DNA of 64,000 nt. Source: Caulobacter sp. SLTY (GTDB taxonomy: Bacteria > Pseudomonadota > Alphaproteobacteria > Caulobacterales > Caulobacteraceae). The stretch's first letter is position 1. Every line of letters begins with the position of its first letter. Both the position numbers and the translations under genes were made by a program. Under the pieces are notes generated by a model. That model had not been told where the DNA came from. It ran no database searches and saw only the letters and a list, made by a program, of their open reading frames with translations. This document shows, piece by piece, positions 1 to 10,041 of the stretch. The DNA lies in contig NZ_JAAALA010000020.1 of NCBI RefSeq assembly GCF_009905535.1, positions 18,339 through 82,338 of the forward strand. The letters are read 5' to 3'.

Positions 1-178
1 CTTCGCCCAGCGCCGGGGTGGCGAGCCAGCCGCAGGTGAAGGTTCGGCAGGGCGTCGGACGATCCGGATAGATTCTGCAGCCTGCGTTCGCGTGGACGCA
101 CAGGCGGCCGGCGGGCTTGGCGAGTTCGGGGATGTCGAGGACCTGGCAGCAGAGGGTGCAGTCGCCACAGGTCCTCAT
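1..178 (-). CDS. YkgJ-type cysteine cluster protein (partial, 3' end outside window)
   Basis: The first 59 codons are present, starting at the ATG read from base 178; the rest lies before base 1. The visible part is rich in cysteine: the start reads MRTCGDCTLCC, followed by further cysteines at LCVH, GCRIYP, PCRTF and TCGW. This spacing is typical of the YkgJ/UPF0153 putative zinc- or iron-binding family, whose biochemical role is unknown. It lies 10 bases downstream of pyrG on the same strand and is probably co-transcribed with it. The family call rests on the cysteine pattern; the function is not known. Confidence 0.75.
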   Translation of the reverse strand, partial: MRTCGDCTLCCQVLDIPELAKPAGRLCVHANAGCRIYPDRPTPCRTFTCGWLATPALGE

Positions 179-188
179 GCCCCCTTCC

Positions 189-1898
<1,710 letters not shown>

Positions 1899-1911
1899 TT
1901 AGCGAACGAGA

Positions 1912-2346
1912 CTATTTCTGTTCCGGGGTCGGTTGAGCCGGGGCCGGCGCGCTGGGGGCCAGCAGATCGGTGGTCGAACCGCCCGGCGCGGGGGCCGTGC
2001 CCGGCGCCAGGGTGATGCCTTCGGGCAGGCCGGACTTCGGCGCTTCCGGGGCCTTGGGCTGGATCACCGCGTTGGGATCGATCTTGAGACCCTCGCCCAG
2101 GGTCGGGGCGCGCTGCGACGCGGCCAGCAGGGTCAGGGTGATGCTGATGGCCAGGAAGACGCCGAACAGGATCCAGGTCGTCCGCGTCAGAAGGTCGCCG
2201 GTGCCGCGCGCGCTCATGAAGCTGTTCGACGGCCCGCCGCCCATGCCGAGGGCGCCGCCCTCCGACTTCTGGAGCAGCACCGCCCCGGTCAGCAGGGCGG
2301 CGACCAGGATGTTGATCACGAGCAGGACGATGGTCAGGACTTGCAT
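1912..2346 (-). CDS. secG: Preprotein translocase subunit SecG
   Basis: SecG is the small subunit of the SecYEG channel that assists protein export across the inner membrane. This 144-residue protein has the two expected hydrophobic helices (about residues 2-22 and 58-77) joined by the conserved cytoplasmic loop LLQKSEGGALGMGG. The Ala/Pro-rich C-terminal tail makes it longer than E. coli SecG (110 residues), as is common in Alphaproteobacteria. It sits directly upstream of pyrG on the minus strand. In related genomes tpiA commonly precedes secG and pyrG; here tpiA lies about 3.3 kb further upstream, beyond four plus-strand genes. Confidence 0.95.
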   Translation of the reverse strand: MQVLTIVLLVINILVAALLTGAVLLQKSEGGALGMGGGPSNSFMSARGTGDLLTRTTWILFGVFLAISITLTLLAASQRAPTLGEGLKIDPNAVIQPKAPEAPKSGLPEGITLAPGTAPAPGGSTTDLLAPSAPAPAQPTPEQK

Positions 2347-2482
2347 GGTCGGAAAAGGCGGTCTCTGGCGGGGCCGGCATGGGCCGGCGCGAAATGAAGC
2401 GGCCCCTCTAGCACCATGCCGACGGCCACGCCATAGCTGGGGTCTGACTGCCGCCCCTGCAAGCTAGCGAGCATACCGCGCC

Positions 2483-2998
2483 GTGATCCTGGAAACCGAA
2501 CGCCTGACCCTGTCGCCCGTGACGCCAAAGGACGGGCCGCTGGTGCACCCGATCATGGCCGACCCCGAGGTGATGGCCCACTGGGACGTGGCCGAGATCG
2601 AGGACCCGGATGTGGTCGACGAGGTGCTGGCCGGCCAGGTGGAAGCCATGGCGGCCGAGCGGGCCTTCCACTGGGCCATGCGGCTGACCGGCGACGGAAC
2701 CTTCCTGGGGCTCTGCGACCTGTCGGACATCGACTGGCGCCACAAGCGGGCGGAGGTGGGCTTCATTCTCGGCAAGGACAGCTGGGGACAGGGCTATGCC
2801 TATGAGGCCATGCAGGCGGTGATGACCTTCGCCGCCAGCCAGGGGATGGAGCGGCTTTGGGCGCGGACCCAGGTCGGCAACGATGCGTCCGAGAAGCTGC
2901 TGGCCAAGCTGGGGTTCGAGGAAGAGGGCTACATGCGGGGCCATGTCGGCCGCGAAGGCGGACGGCGGGACGTCCGGCTTTGGGGGAGGCTGCTCTAG
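2483..2998 (+). CDS. GNAT family N-acetyltransferase (RimJ/RimL-like)
   Basis: A 171-residue acetyl-CoA-dependent acetyltransferase. It starts at GTG (2483) with MILETERLTLSPVTPKD, the usual RimJ/RimL opening, followed by FHWAMRLTGDGTFLGLCDL and a WGQGYAYEAMQAV segment corresponding to the acetyl-CoA binding loop (Q/RxxGxG/A). The C-terminal ASEKLLAKLGFEEEGYMRG matches the usual NxxSxxLxxKLGF motif of the fold. The substrate (a protein N-terminus or a small amine) cannot be deduced. It is divergent from secG with a 136-base shared upstream region and is followed by popA 115 bases later. Confidence 0.9.
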   Translation: MILETERLTLSPVTPKDGPLVHPIMADPEVMAHWDVAEIEDPDVVDEVLAGQVEAMAAERAFHWAMRLTGDGTFLGLCDLSDIDWRHKRAEVGFILGKDSWGQGYAYEAMQAVMTFAASQGMERLWARTQVGNDASEKLLAKLGFEEEGYMRGHVGREGGRRDVRLWGRLL

Positions 2999-3113
2999 CC
3001 AAGGTCGCGGTTCGCCGACGCAATACAAAACGTCGCGCTATCCCCCCGCCGCGCCTTTGCTATTGTGCGCGAATCCGGATGCCCGTGGGGCGGCGTCCAT
3101 TGATGGGTGGCTA

Positions 3114-4439
3114 GTGACGGTTCAGGCCCGGATCTTGATCGTGGCGCGCGACGACGCGCTGGCCGGGCCGTTGGCCGAGGGGCTGGACCGGCTGGGGTGG
3201 CGGACCATCACCGCGCGTGGGCCCTATGCGGCCCTGGCGGCGCTGGGCGACCTCCAGATCGAGGCGGCCATCGTCGATACTGCCAGCGGCGGGGCCGACG
3301 CCCTGACGCTGGCGCGACGGCTCAAGGCGGCCTGCGCCCCGCGCCGGCTTCCGGTGATCGCCATCGGCGATCCGGATCCGCAACTGGACAGCTTCGCCTT
3401 CGACCTCACCCTGGCCCCGCCACTGCATCCGGCCCAGGCCGTGTTGCGCCTCGAATCGCTGGTGCGGATGGCGATCGCCGAGGAGGAGTTCGAGCTTCGC
3501 CTCGAGACCTTCGCCGACAAGGGCCGCCGCTTGGACCTGCCGGAAAACTCACCCGGCCCCTATCGGGTGCTGGCGGTCGGGGAACCGGCGCCGCAGTTCC
3601 TGGCGCTGAGCAACGCTCTGTCCCGCAGCGGCGCGGACGTGGTCGGCGCCTTCACTGCCTTCACCGCCTTCGACTACCTGCATGAGCGGGCCTTCGATTC
3701 GGTCGTGTTGTGGGCCGGCGACAATCAGGCCGAGGCCCTGTCGATCGCGGCGGGCATGCGGCGCAACACCCGGCTCTATCACATCCCGGCCCTGCTCTAT
3801 CTGCAGGCCGACAGCTATGTGACCACGTCCGAGGCCTTCCACCGGGGCGTCTCCGATGTCGCTTCGCCGGAGACGCCGGAGACCGAGACGGCCAAGCGGG
3901 TCATCGAACTGGCCCGCAGCTATCGTCGCCAGAGCGCCATTCGGCGGGCGCTGGAAAAGGCGCGCTCGTCTGGCCTGATGGATGCGGCTACCGGCCTCTT
4001 CACCCGCGACCTGTTCGCCGCCCACCTGGTGCGGCTGACCTCGGCGGCGCGGACGCGGAACCGGCCCTTGAGTGTCTGCGTCCTGCGACTTGCAGAGAGG
4101 CCCGGTGTATCGACGGCGCGCGTCGGCGGTTGGCTGGACCGCGCCATCCCGCAGATCGGCAGCATGGTCGGGCGACTGGTGCGGGCCGAAGACACGGCCG
4201 CGCGCCTGGGGCCGGAGGTCTTCGCCCTGGCGCTGCCTGGCACGCCGCAGGGCGCCGCCCGGTCGGCGGCCGAGCGAATCGCGGCGGTGATCGCCTGCAC
4301 CGCCTTCGAGGCCGGCGAGGGCAAGACGCCGTTCACAGTCGATTTCGACATCGGCGTCGCCCAGATCGACCGGGGCGAGAACGCCGCCGCCGCCCTGGAA
4401 CGCGCCGCCGCCAGGGCCCTGCAGAGAGAAGCCGGATGA
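3114..4439 (+). CDS. popA: PopA-type cyclic-di-GMP effector (REC-REC-degenerate GGDEF)
   Basis: A 441-residue PleD paralogue. The GTG at 3114 is chosen because the first receiver domain starts immediately (VTVQARILIVARDDALAG); codons upstream in the same frame lie in the previous gene. Two receiver-like domains (about 1-120 and 145-270) precede a GGDEF-type domain (about 280-441). The active-site GGDEF is replaced by GPEVF (366-370), so cyclase activity is not expected, while the inhibitory I-site RxxD is intact as RAED with Arg at 357. In Caulobacter PopA binds c-di-GMP through Arg357 and recruits RcdA/CtrA to the pole for ClpXP proteolysis at the G1-S transition (established knowledge). Its stop overlaps the start of the DsbA-like gene (ATGA). 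Confidence 0.85.
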   Translation: MTVQARILIVARDDALAGPLAEGLDRLGWRTITARGPYAALAALGDLQIEAAIVDTASGGADALTLARRLKAACAPRRLPVIAIGDPDPQLDSFAFDLTLAPPLHPAQAVLRLESLVRMAIAEEEFELRLETFADKGRRLDLPENSPGPYRVLAVGEPAPQFLALSNALSRSGADVVGAFTAFTAFDYLHERAFDSVVLWAGDNQAEALSIAAGMRRNTRLYHIPALLYLQADSYVTTSEAFHRGVSDVASPETPETETAKRVIELARSYRRQSAIRRALEKARSSGLMDAATGLFTRDLFAAHLVRLTSAARTRNRPLSVCVLRLAERPGVSTARVGGWLDRAIPQIGSMVGRLVRAEDTAARLGPEVFALALPGTPQGAARSAAERIAAVIACTAFEAGEGKTPFTVDFDIGVAQIDRGENAAAALERAAARALQREAG

Positions 4440-5107
4440 CCGCCGCGCCGACGCCCGACACCTTGAAGCCCGAAGCCCTGAAGATCGACTTCATCGCCGA
4501 TGTCGTCTGTCCCTGGTGCTACATCGGCTGGGAGCGGCTGAAGCAGGCCCTGGCCCAGCGGCCCGGCGTGCCGACCGAGGTGCTGTGGCGGCCGTTCCAG
4601 CTGGACCCTGCCATTCCCGAAGAGGGCGTCGACCGCGCCAAGTACATGGCCGCCAAATTCCCGGACCCCGAGCGCCGGGCATCCGCGCTGGAGGTGCTGG
4701 ACCGTGAGGCGGCCAGCGTCGGCCTGAGCCTGAAGCTGTCCGAAATTCCAGTCTCGCCGAACACCAACGCCGCCCATCGGGTGATCCGCTGGGCCCAGAC
4801 CGTGGGCCTGCAGCAGCAGGCGCTGGAAGCGATCATGAAGGCCTATTTCGTCGAGCTTCGCGACATCGGCGATCCGGTGGTGCTGGCCGACATCGCCGAG
4901 AACATCGGCATGGAGCGGCATTTCGTGCTCAAAGCCCTGGCCGAAGGCACGGACAAGGACATGGTCACCCGCGAGCACATCCAGGCCCACCAGGCCGGTG
5001 TCAGCGGTGTGCCCTTCACGATTTTCGGGGGGAAGATCGCCATTTCCGGAGCCGATGTCACCGAGCGGCTGTGCAAGGCGATCGACAAGGCGTTGGAGGC
5101 GGCATGA
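4436..5107 (+). CDS. DsbA family oxidoreductase (FrnE-like, CPWC motif)
   Basis: A 223-residue thioredoxin-fold protein of the DsbA/FrnE/2-hydroxychromene-2-carboxylate isomerase group. The start ATG at 4436 overlaps the popA stop. The N-terminal strand IDFIADVVCPWCYIGWERL carries a CPWC redox motif, followed by the alpha-helical insertion and the C-terminal GVSGVPFTIFGGKIAISGA, whose cis-proline loop is VPFTIF. There is no signal peptide, so it is probably cytoplasmic and acts in disulfide or glutathione-linked chemistry; the substrate is unknown. It overlaps the next gene by 4 bases, giving a tight three-gene unit with popA and the CcdC-like gene. Confidence 0.88.
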   Translation: MTAAPTPDTLKPEALKIDFIADVVCPWCYIGWERLKQALAQRPGVPTEVLWRPFQLDPAIPEEGVDRAKYMAAKFPDPERRASALEVLDREAASVGLSLKLSEIPVSPNTNAAHRVIRWAQTVGLQQQALEAIMKAYFVELRDIGDPVVLADIAENIGMERHFVLKALAEGTDKDMVTREHIQAHQAGVSGVPFTIFGGKIAISGADVTERLCKAIDKALEAA

Positions 5108-5616
5108 CCCCTCAGGACGGTCAAACCTGGGGTCCCATCATCGGGATCGGCATCGCGGTCATCGCCATGACCCTGCGGGCGCGCAGCGGCAAGGCCAAGG
5201 CGATGAACTTCATCACCCTATGGATCGTGCCGTTGATGCTGCTGACCATGCTGGCGGTGCTGACCTATGCGTCGCACCTCAAGCCGCTGGAGTATCTTTG
5301 GGTGGTGGTCGGGCTGGCGGCGGGGTCGGCGCTCGGCTGGCAGCGCGGCCGGATGATGCCGATCCACATTGATCCGGAGACCGGCAAGCCGATGGTCAAG
5401 ACCTCGGCGGCGGCCCTGGTGTTCATCCTCGGCCTGATGGCGGTGCGGGTTCTCCTGCGCGGCTTCTTCGAGGGCCACGCCGCCGACTGGCACATCAACC
5501 CCATGCTGGTCAGCGACATCTTCCTGGCCTTCGCCGTCGGCTTGCTGGGCACGTCACGGATCGAGATGTTCATCCGTGCGCGGCGGCTGGTCGCCGAACA
5601 CCGGGCGGTGGCTTAA
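5104..5616 (+). CDS. Multi-pass membrane protein, CcdC/DUF1453-like
   Basis: A 170-residue protein with about five hydrophobic segments (roughly residues 8-22, 36-58, 64-80, 98-118 and 132-152). A conserved-looking cytoplasmic loop GWQRGRMMPIHIDPETG lies between helices three and four. The arrangement and the RGRMM...DPETG loop resemble CcdC (DUF1453), a protein encoded near cytochrome c maturation genes in bacilli whose role is not established. No cytochrome c biogenesis genes lie nearby. The ATG at 5104 overlaps the preceding stop. It is convergent with tpiA, with 12 bases between the stops. Confidence 0.6.
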   Translation: MTPQDGQTWGPIIGIGIAVIAMTLRARSGKAKAMNFITLWIVPLMLLTMLAVLTYASHLKPLEYLWVVVGLAAGSALGWQRGRMMPIHIDPETGKPMVKTSAAALVFILGLMAVRVLLRGFFEGHAADWHINPMLVSDIFLAFAVGLLGTSRIEMFIRARRLVAEHRAVA

Positions 5617-5628
5617 GGGGGCGGCGGC

Positions 5629-6378
5629 TCAGGCCGCCGTGACGATCCCCAGGAAGTCCGTCGCCTTCAGCGAGGCGCCACCGACCAGGGCGCCGCCAAC
5701 TTCCCGCGCCTTGAGGATTTCGCCGGCATTCGAGGGCTTCACCGAGCCGCCATAGAGGATCGGTGGAACCTTGCCGGCCTCGCCGAACAGCTCGACCAAG
5801 GTGGCGCGGATCGCCACGTGCACCTCTTCGATCTGCTCCAGGGTCGGGGTCAGGCCGGTGCCGATGGCCCAGACGGGCTCATAGGCCACCGCAAAGGCCT
5901 TGCCGGCCAGGGCTTTGGGCAGGCTACCCTTCACCTGCCCGGTGACCACCGCCAGGGTCTCGCCCGCCTCGCGCTGTGTCAGCGTCTCACCGACGCAGAT
6001 GATGGGCTCCAGCCCGGCGCGCAGGGCGGCTTCCGCCTTGGCCGCGACCAGCGCGTCGGTCTCGCCATAGCCTGCCCGACGCTCGGAGTGGCCGAGGATG
6101 ACAAGTTCAGCCCCTGCTTCGGCCAGCATCTCGGCCGACACATCGCCGGTGAAGGCGCCGCTTTGTTCCGCCCGGCAGTCCTGGCCGCCGACCTCGACAC
6201 CGGTCCCGCCGATGACCTCCGCCATCCGGTGAACCAGCGTGCTCGGCGGGCAGAGCGCCACCCGGCAGGCCGGCGGATGGGCGTCGACCGCCGCCGCCAC
6301 GGCCCGCGCCTCGTCGAGCGACACGGCCAGACCATTCATCTTCCAGTTTCCGGCGACCAGCGGGCGGGCGGACGACAT
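5629..6378 (-). CDS. tpiA: Triose-phosphate isomerase
   Basis: Interconverts dihydroxyacetone phosphate and glyceraldehyde 3-phosphate in glycolysis and gluconeogenesis; cytoplasmic dimer. The 249-residue TIM barrel shows the family landmarks: N-terminal VAGNWKMNG with the active-site Asn and Lys, the electrophilic His in LGHSERRAGY, the catalytic Glu in VAYEPVWAIGTG, and the phosphate-binding YGGSVKPSN and GGALVGGASL near the C-terminus. It is divergent from the PpiD-like gene (154-base intergenic region) and convergent with the CcdC-like gene. A 7-bp GC hairpin at 5622-5639 spans its stop codon but has no T tract. Confidence 0.98.
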   Translation of the reverse strand: MSSARPLVAGNWKMNGLAVSLDEARAVAAAVDAHPPACRVALCPPSTLVHRMAEVIGGTGVEVGGQDCRAEQSGAFTGDVSAEMLAEAGAELVILGHSERRAGYGETDALVAAKAEAALRAGLEPIICVGETLTQREAGETLAVVTGQVKGSLPKALAGKAFAVAYEPVWAIGTGLTPTLEQIEEVHVAIRATLVELFGEAGKVPPILYGGSVKPSNAGEILKAREVGGALVGGASLKATDFLGIVTAA

Positions 6379-6532
6379 GCGGCGGTTCCTCCTGAAATCA
6401 GGGGCCGGAACTAGCGGCCAAACATCGCCCTGTCACGCCCACATTCCGCCGCCCTTGCTTGCTGGATAGCGGCCCGACTATACCCGCCCTTCACGGCCGC
6501 GCGCGCGGTCCAACGTTCAAGGCTCGTCCCGC

Positions 6533-8500
6533 ATGCTCGCCGCCATGAAGAAGCTCATGAAGTCCTGGCTCGCCGCCGGGATCCTGGGCCTGCTCATCAT
6601 CACCCTGGCCTTCTTCGGCTTCAACCAGGGGACCGACCCGTTCGCCGCGATGAGCGGCGGCAACTGGATCGTCAAGGCAGGCAGCCGCGAGGCGGGTCCG
6701 GACGTCTTCAAGATGTTCTGGAACAACGAGAAGTCACAACTGGAACAGCAGTACCAGACCCAGATCCCCGACTCGGAACTGGTCAAGGCCGGGCTCGACA
6801 AGCAGTTGCTCGAGCGGTTCATGGCCTCCGAGTCGCTCGGCGCCACCCTTGAGAAGATGGGGCTCAAGGCGCCCGACGACCTGATCAATAAGGTGCTGCA
6901 GGAACAGCTGGCCCAGGTGCCTGGCCTGTTCGACCCGATCACCGGCCAGATCAACCAGCAGCGCTACGCTGAGGTGCTGCAGAACGTCGGCACGACCGAA
7001 GAGGGCCTGCGCCGCGACCTCGGCGGCAAGATCGTGCTGAACCAGTTCTACGGCTCGGTGACCGCTGGGCTCGAAATCCCGCACATCTACTCGGCCACCC
7101 GCGCCGGCTACGGCCTGGAAGAGCGTGACTTCAGCTATTTCGTGATCACTCCGCAGAGCCTGGGCCCCGTGCCGCCGCCGACCGAGGCGGAGATGGAAGC
7201 CTTCCTGAAGGCCAACGCCAGCCGGCTGATGCGCAAGGAAATGCGCGTGATCCAGGTGGTGCAGTTCCAGGCCGCCGACTATGCCGGCCAGGTGACCGCC
7301 GATCCGGCCGAGGTGCAGAAGCGGTTCGACTTCCGCAAGAAGAGCCTGTCGGCCCCTGAGCTGCGCTCCTACGTGCAGATCCCGGCCAAGAACGAACGCG
7401 CCGCCGCCGATGCCGCCGCCCGGTTGAACAAGGGTGAGGACCCGGCCGCGGTCGCCAAGACGCTGGGCGTCGAGCTGCTGAACAACAGCGACCGCCCGCG
7501 TGACGCCATCATGGACAAAGCCCTGGGCGACGCCATCTTCGCCCTGCCCTTCGGCGGCGTCAGCCCGGTGATCAAGACCGAGCTCGGCTTCGCGGTGGTC
7601 AAGATCACCAAGATCACCCCGGCCCAGACCGCCACCCTCGAAGAGCACCGCGCCGAGATCGAGAAGGACGTCATCGCCCAGGCCGCCGCCAACAAGGCCT
7701 ACGCCCAGGCGACCGCCTATGACACCGCCCACGGCCAGGGCGCCACCCTGCCCCAGGCCGCAGCCAAGGTCGGCGCCAAGGTAATCACCATCGGGCCGGT
7801 CGATGACCAGGGCCGCGACCCGGCCAATCGGCCGGTCGATGTTCGCCCCGAAATCCTCAAGGCCGCTTTCGGCCTGCCGGCCGGCGCCGATAGTGGCCTG
7901 GTCGAGGTTTCGGCGGGTGACCAGTTCGCCGTGCGGGTCGAGCGCATCCTGCCGCCGGCCCCGCCGCCGCTGGCCGAGGTTCGCACCGAACTGAGCCAGC
8001 TGATGATGCGGGAAAAGGTCAACAAGGCCGTCACCGACCGCGCCAAGGCGGCCTCCGACCGGCTGCGGAAGGGCGAGAGCGTCGAAGCTGTCGCCGGCTC
8101 GCTGGGCTATTCGGTAGTCAAGCTGGAGAAGGCCACCCGGGCCAATGCCCGCGAACACATGGAAGCCCTGGGTGAGGGCGCGCTGGGCGCGCTGTACGAG
8201 GGCGCCGCAAAACAGGTTCTGTCGGTGCCTGTGCAGGGCAAGGGCATGGTGGTCGGCCGCATCGAGGCGGTCCGCTCCGGGGCACAGAACGACATCGCCA
8301 TGATGGCCAGCCAGGGCCGCCAGACCTCGGCTCGCGAGGTGTTCCAGGACGCCGACGTGACCATCGGCCAGTACGCCAAGGACCGTATGAAGCCCAAGTC
8401 CAACCGCGACCGGGCGCTGCAGGCCCTGGGGCTCGATCCGGCCGACTACGCCGAGAAGAAGCCCGAGGAAGCCGGCAAGGCGGACAAGGCCAAGAAGTGA
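6533..8500 (+). CDS. Membrane-anchored periplasmic peptidyl-prolyl isomerase (PpiD/SurA type)
   Basis: A 655-residue envelope chaperone. After MLAAMKKLMKS there is one N-terminal membrane anchor (about residues 12-27), then a SurA-N-like region, a parvulin-type domain around residues 245-360 (ending FGGVSPVIKTELGFAVVKI, the typical parvulin end), a second degenerate parvulin-like segment and a Lys-rich tail. This is the PpiD layout; PpiD helps newly exported proteins leave SecYEG (family knowledge). The start could also be the ATG at 6545. The stop overlaps the trpE start (GTGA), so translation is probably coupled, although the two functions are unrelated. Confidence 0.85.
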   Translation: MLAAMKKLMKSWLAAGILGLLIITLAFFGFNQGTDPFAAMSGGNWIVKAGSREAGPDVFKMFWNNEKSQLEQQYQTQIPDSELVKAGLDKQLLERFMASESLGATLEKMGLKAPDDLINKVLQEQLAQVPGLFDPITGQINQQRYAEVLQNVGTTEEGLRRDLGGKIVLNQFYGSVTAGLEIPHIYSATRAGYGLEERDFSYFVITPQSLGPVPPPTEAEMEAFLKANASRLMRKEMRVIQVVQFQAADYAGQVTADPAEVQKRFDFRKKSLSAPELRSYVQIPAKNERAAADAAARLNKGEDPAAVAKTLGVELLNNSDRPRDAIMDKALGDAIFALPFGGVSPVIKTELGFAVVKITKITPAQTATLEEHRAEIEKDVIAQAAANKAYAQATAYDTAHGQGATLPQAAAKVGAKVITIGPVDDQGRDPANRPVDVRPEILKAAFGLPAGADSGLVEVSAGDQFAVRVERILPPAPPPLAEVRTELSQLMMREKVNKAVTDRAKAASDRLRKGESVEAVAGSLGYSVVKLEKATRANAREHMEALGEGALGALYEGAAKQVLSVPVQGKGMVVGRIEAVRSGAQNDIAMMASQGRQTSAREVFQDADVTIGQYAKDRMKPKSNRDRALQALGLDPADYAEKKPEEAGKADKAKK

Positions 8501-10041
8501 CGACCCCGCCCGCGGAGCCCTCTTTCGATGACTTCGCGCGGGTCTGGGACGCCGGCCGGCCCCAGGTCGTCTGGACCCGGCTGATCGACGATCTGGAGAC
8601 GCCGGTCTCGGCCTATCTGAAGATCGCGCGAGAGCGGCCGTACGCCTTCCTGTTTGAAAGCGTCGAGGGTGGGGCCTGGCGGGGGCGCTATTCCATTGTG
8701 GCGATGAAGCCGGACCTGGTCTGGCGGTGTCGCGGCGATGTGGCGGAGATCGCCACCGGGGCCGATGTCGCGGCCGGACGCTTCACTGTTCAGGACGGCG
8801 GGGCGCTGGACAGCCTGCGCGACCTGGTCGCCGCCTCGCGCATCGAGCTGCCCGCCGGCCTGCCGCCGCCCAGCGCCGGGGTGTTCGGCGCCATCGGCTA
8901 TGACATGGTCCGGCTGGTCGAACGCCTGCCCGACGTGAACCCCGACCCGCTGGACCTACCCGACGGCCTGATGATCCGGCCCTCGGTAGTGGCGGTGTTC
9001 GACGCCATCGCTCAGGAGATCCTGCTGGTCGCGCCCGCCCGGCCCCGCGCCGGCGTGTCGGCGAAGCAGGCCTGGGACGAAACCCAGGTCGTGCTGGCCG
9101 AGGTGCTGGCCGACCTGGAGGGCCCGATGCCCGCCCCCGGTCCGGCGAGCAAGCCCGGCGACGTGGCCTTCGAGCCGGGCGTCAGCCGCGCCGACTACGC
9201 GACCATCGTCGACCGCTGCCGCGACTACATAGAGGCCGGGGACATCTTCCAGGTGGTGCCCAGCCACCGGTTCAGCGCGCCCTACGCCGGCGCCCCGTTT
9301 GCCCTCTACCGGTCGCTGCGCCGGACCAACCCCTCGCCCTTCCTGTTCTACCTGAACTTCGGGCCCTTTCAGCTGGTCGGCTCCAGCCCGGAAATCCTGG
9401 TCCGGCTGCGAGACAACAAGATCACCATTCGCCCCATCGCCGGCACCCGTCCCCGCGGCGCCACGCCCGAGGAGGACGCCGCGCTTGAGGCCGAACTGCT
9501 GGCCGACCCCAAGGAGCGGGCCGAGCACCTGATGCTGCTCGACCTCGGCCGCAACGACGTCGGCCGGGTGGCGCGGCTGCGCGATGAGGGCCGCAACGAC
9601 GATGCGCCGTTCGGCAAGGGCCCGGCGGTGCGGGTCACCCAGAGCTTCTTCATCGAGCGCTACAGCCACGTCATGCACATCGTCTCCAACGTCGAGGGCG
9701 ACGCCCCCGACGGCCTGGACCCGGTCGATGTCCTGATGGCCGCCCTGCCCGCCGGCACCCTGTCCGGTGCGCCCAAGGTGCGGGCGATGGAGATCATCGA
9801 CGAGATGGAGGTCGTCAAGCGCGGCCTGACCTACGCCGGCGCCGTTGGCTATTTCGGCGCCGACGGCTCGGTGGATACCTGCATCGTGCTCCGGACCGGC
9901 CTGGTGAAGGACGGCATGCTGTACGTCCAGGCCGGCGGCGGCGTGGTCGCCGACAGCGACGCGGACGCGGAATACGAAGAGACCCTGCACAAGAGCCGAG
10001 CGCTGCGCCGGGCCGCCGAAGAGGCCTGGCGGTTCCGCTAG
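8497..10041 (+). CDS. trpE: Anthranilate synthase component I
   Basis: Makes anthranilate from chorismate, with ammonia supplied by the glutaminase TrpG; first step of tryptophan synthesis. The 514-residue length is normal. The N-terminal regulatory region includes [17 protein letters not shown], which contains the LLES-type tryptophan-feedback motif as FLFES. The chorismate-binding domain (about 180-510) has [49 protein letters not shown] and IQAGGG-like [12 protein letters not shown]. It starts at GTG 8497 overlapping the PpiD-like stop. trpG, trpD and trpC do not follow: the next gene, metG, is convergent and the two stops overlap by 4 bases. Confidence 0.97.
   Translation: MTTPPAEPSFDDFARVWDAGRPQVVWTRLIDDLETPVSAYLKIARERPYAFLFESVEGGAWRGRYSIVAMKPDLVWRCRGDVAEIATGADVAAGRFTVQDGGALDSLRDLVAASRIELPAGLPPPSAGVFGAIGYDMVRLVERLPDVNPDPLDLPDGLMIRPSVVAVFDAIAQEILLVAPARPRAGVSAKQAWDETQVVLAEVLADLEGPMPAPGPASKPGDVAFEPGVSRADYATIVDRCRDYIEAGDIFQVVPSHRFSAPYAGAPFALYRSLRRTNPSPFLFYLNFGPFQLVGSSPEILVRLRDNKITIRPIAGTRPRGATPEEDAALEAELLADPKERAEHLMLLDLGRNDVGRVARLRDEGRNDDAPFGKGPAVRVTQSFFIERYSHVMHIVSNVEGDAPDGLDPVDVLMAALPAGTLSGAPKVRAMEIIDEMEVVKRGLTYAGAVGYFGADGSVDTCIVLRTGLVKDGMLYVQAGGGVVADSDADAEYEETLHKSRALRRAAEEAWRFR

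Noticed and set aside
5622..5639. GC-rich hairpin CGGCGGC-TCAG-GCCGCCG between the CcdC-like gene and tpiA
   Set aside because: No T tract on either strand and it overlaps the tpiA stop codon; such stems arise by chance in this GC-rich sequence.
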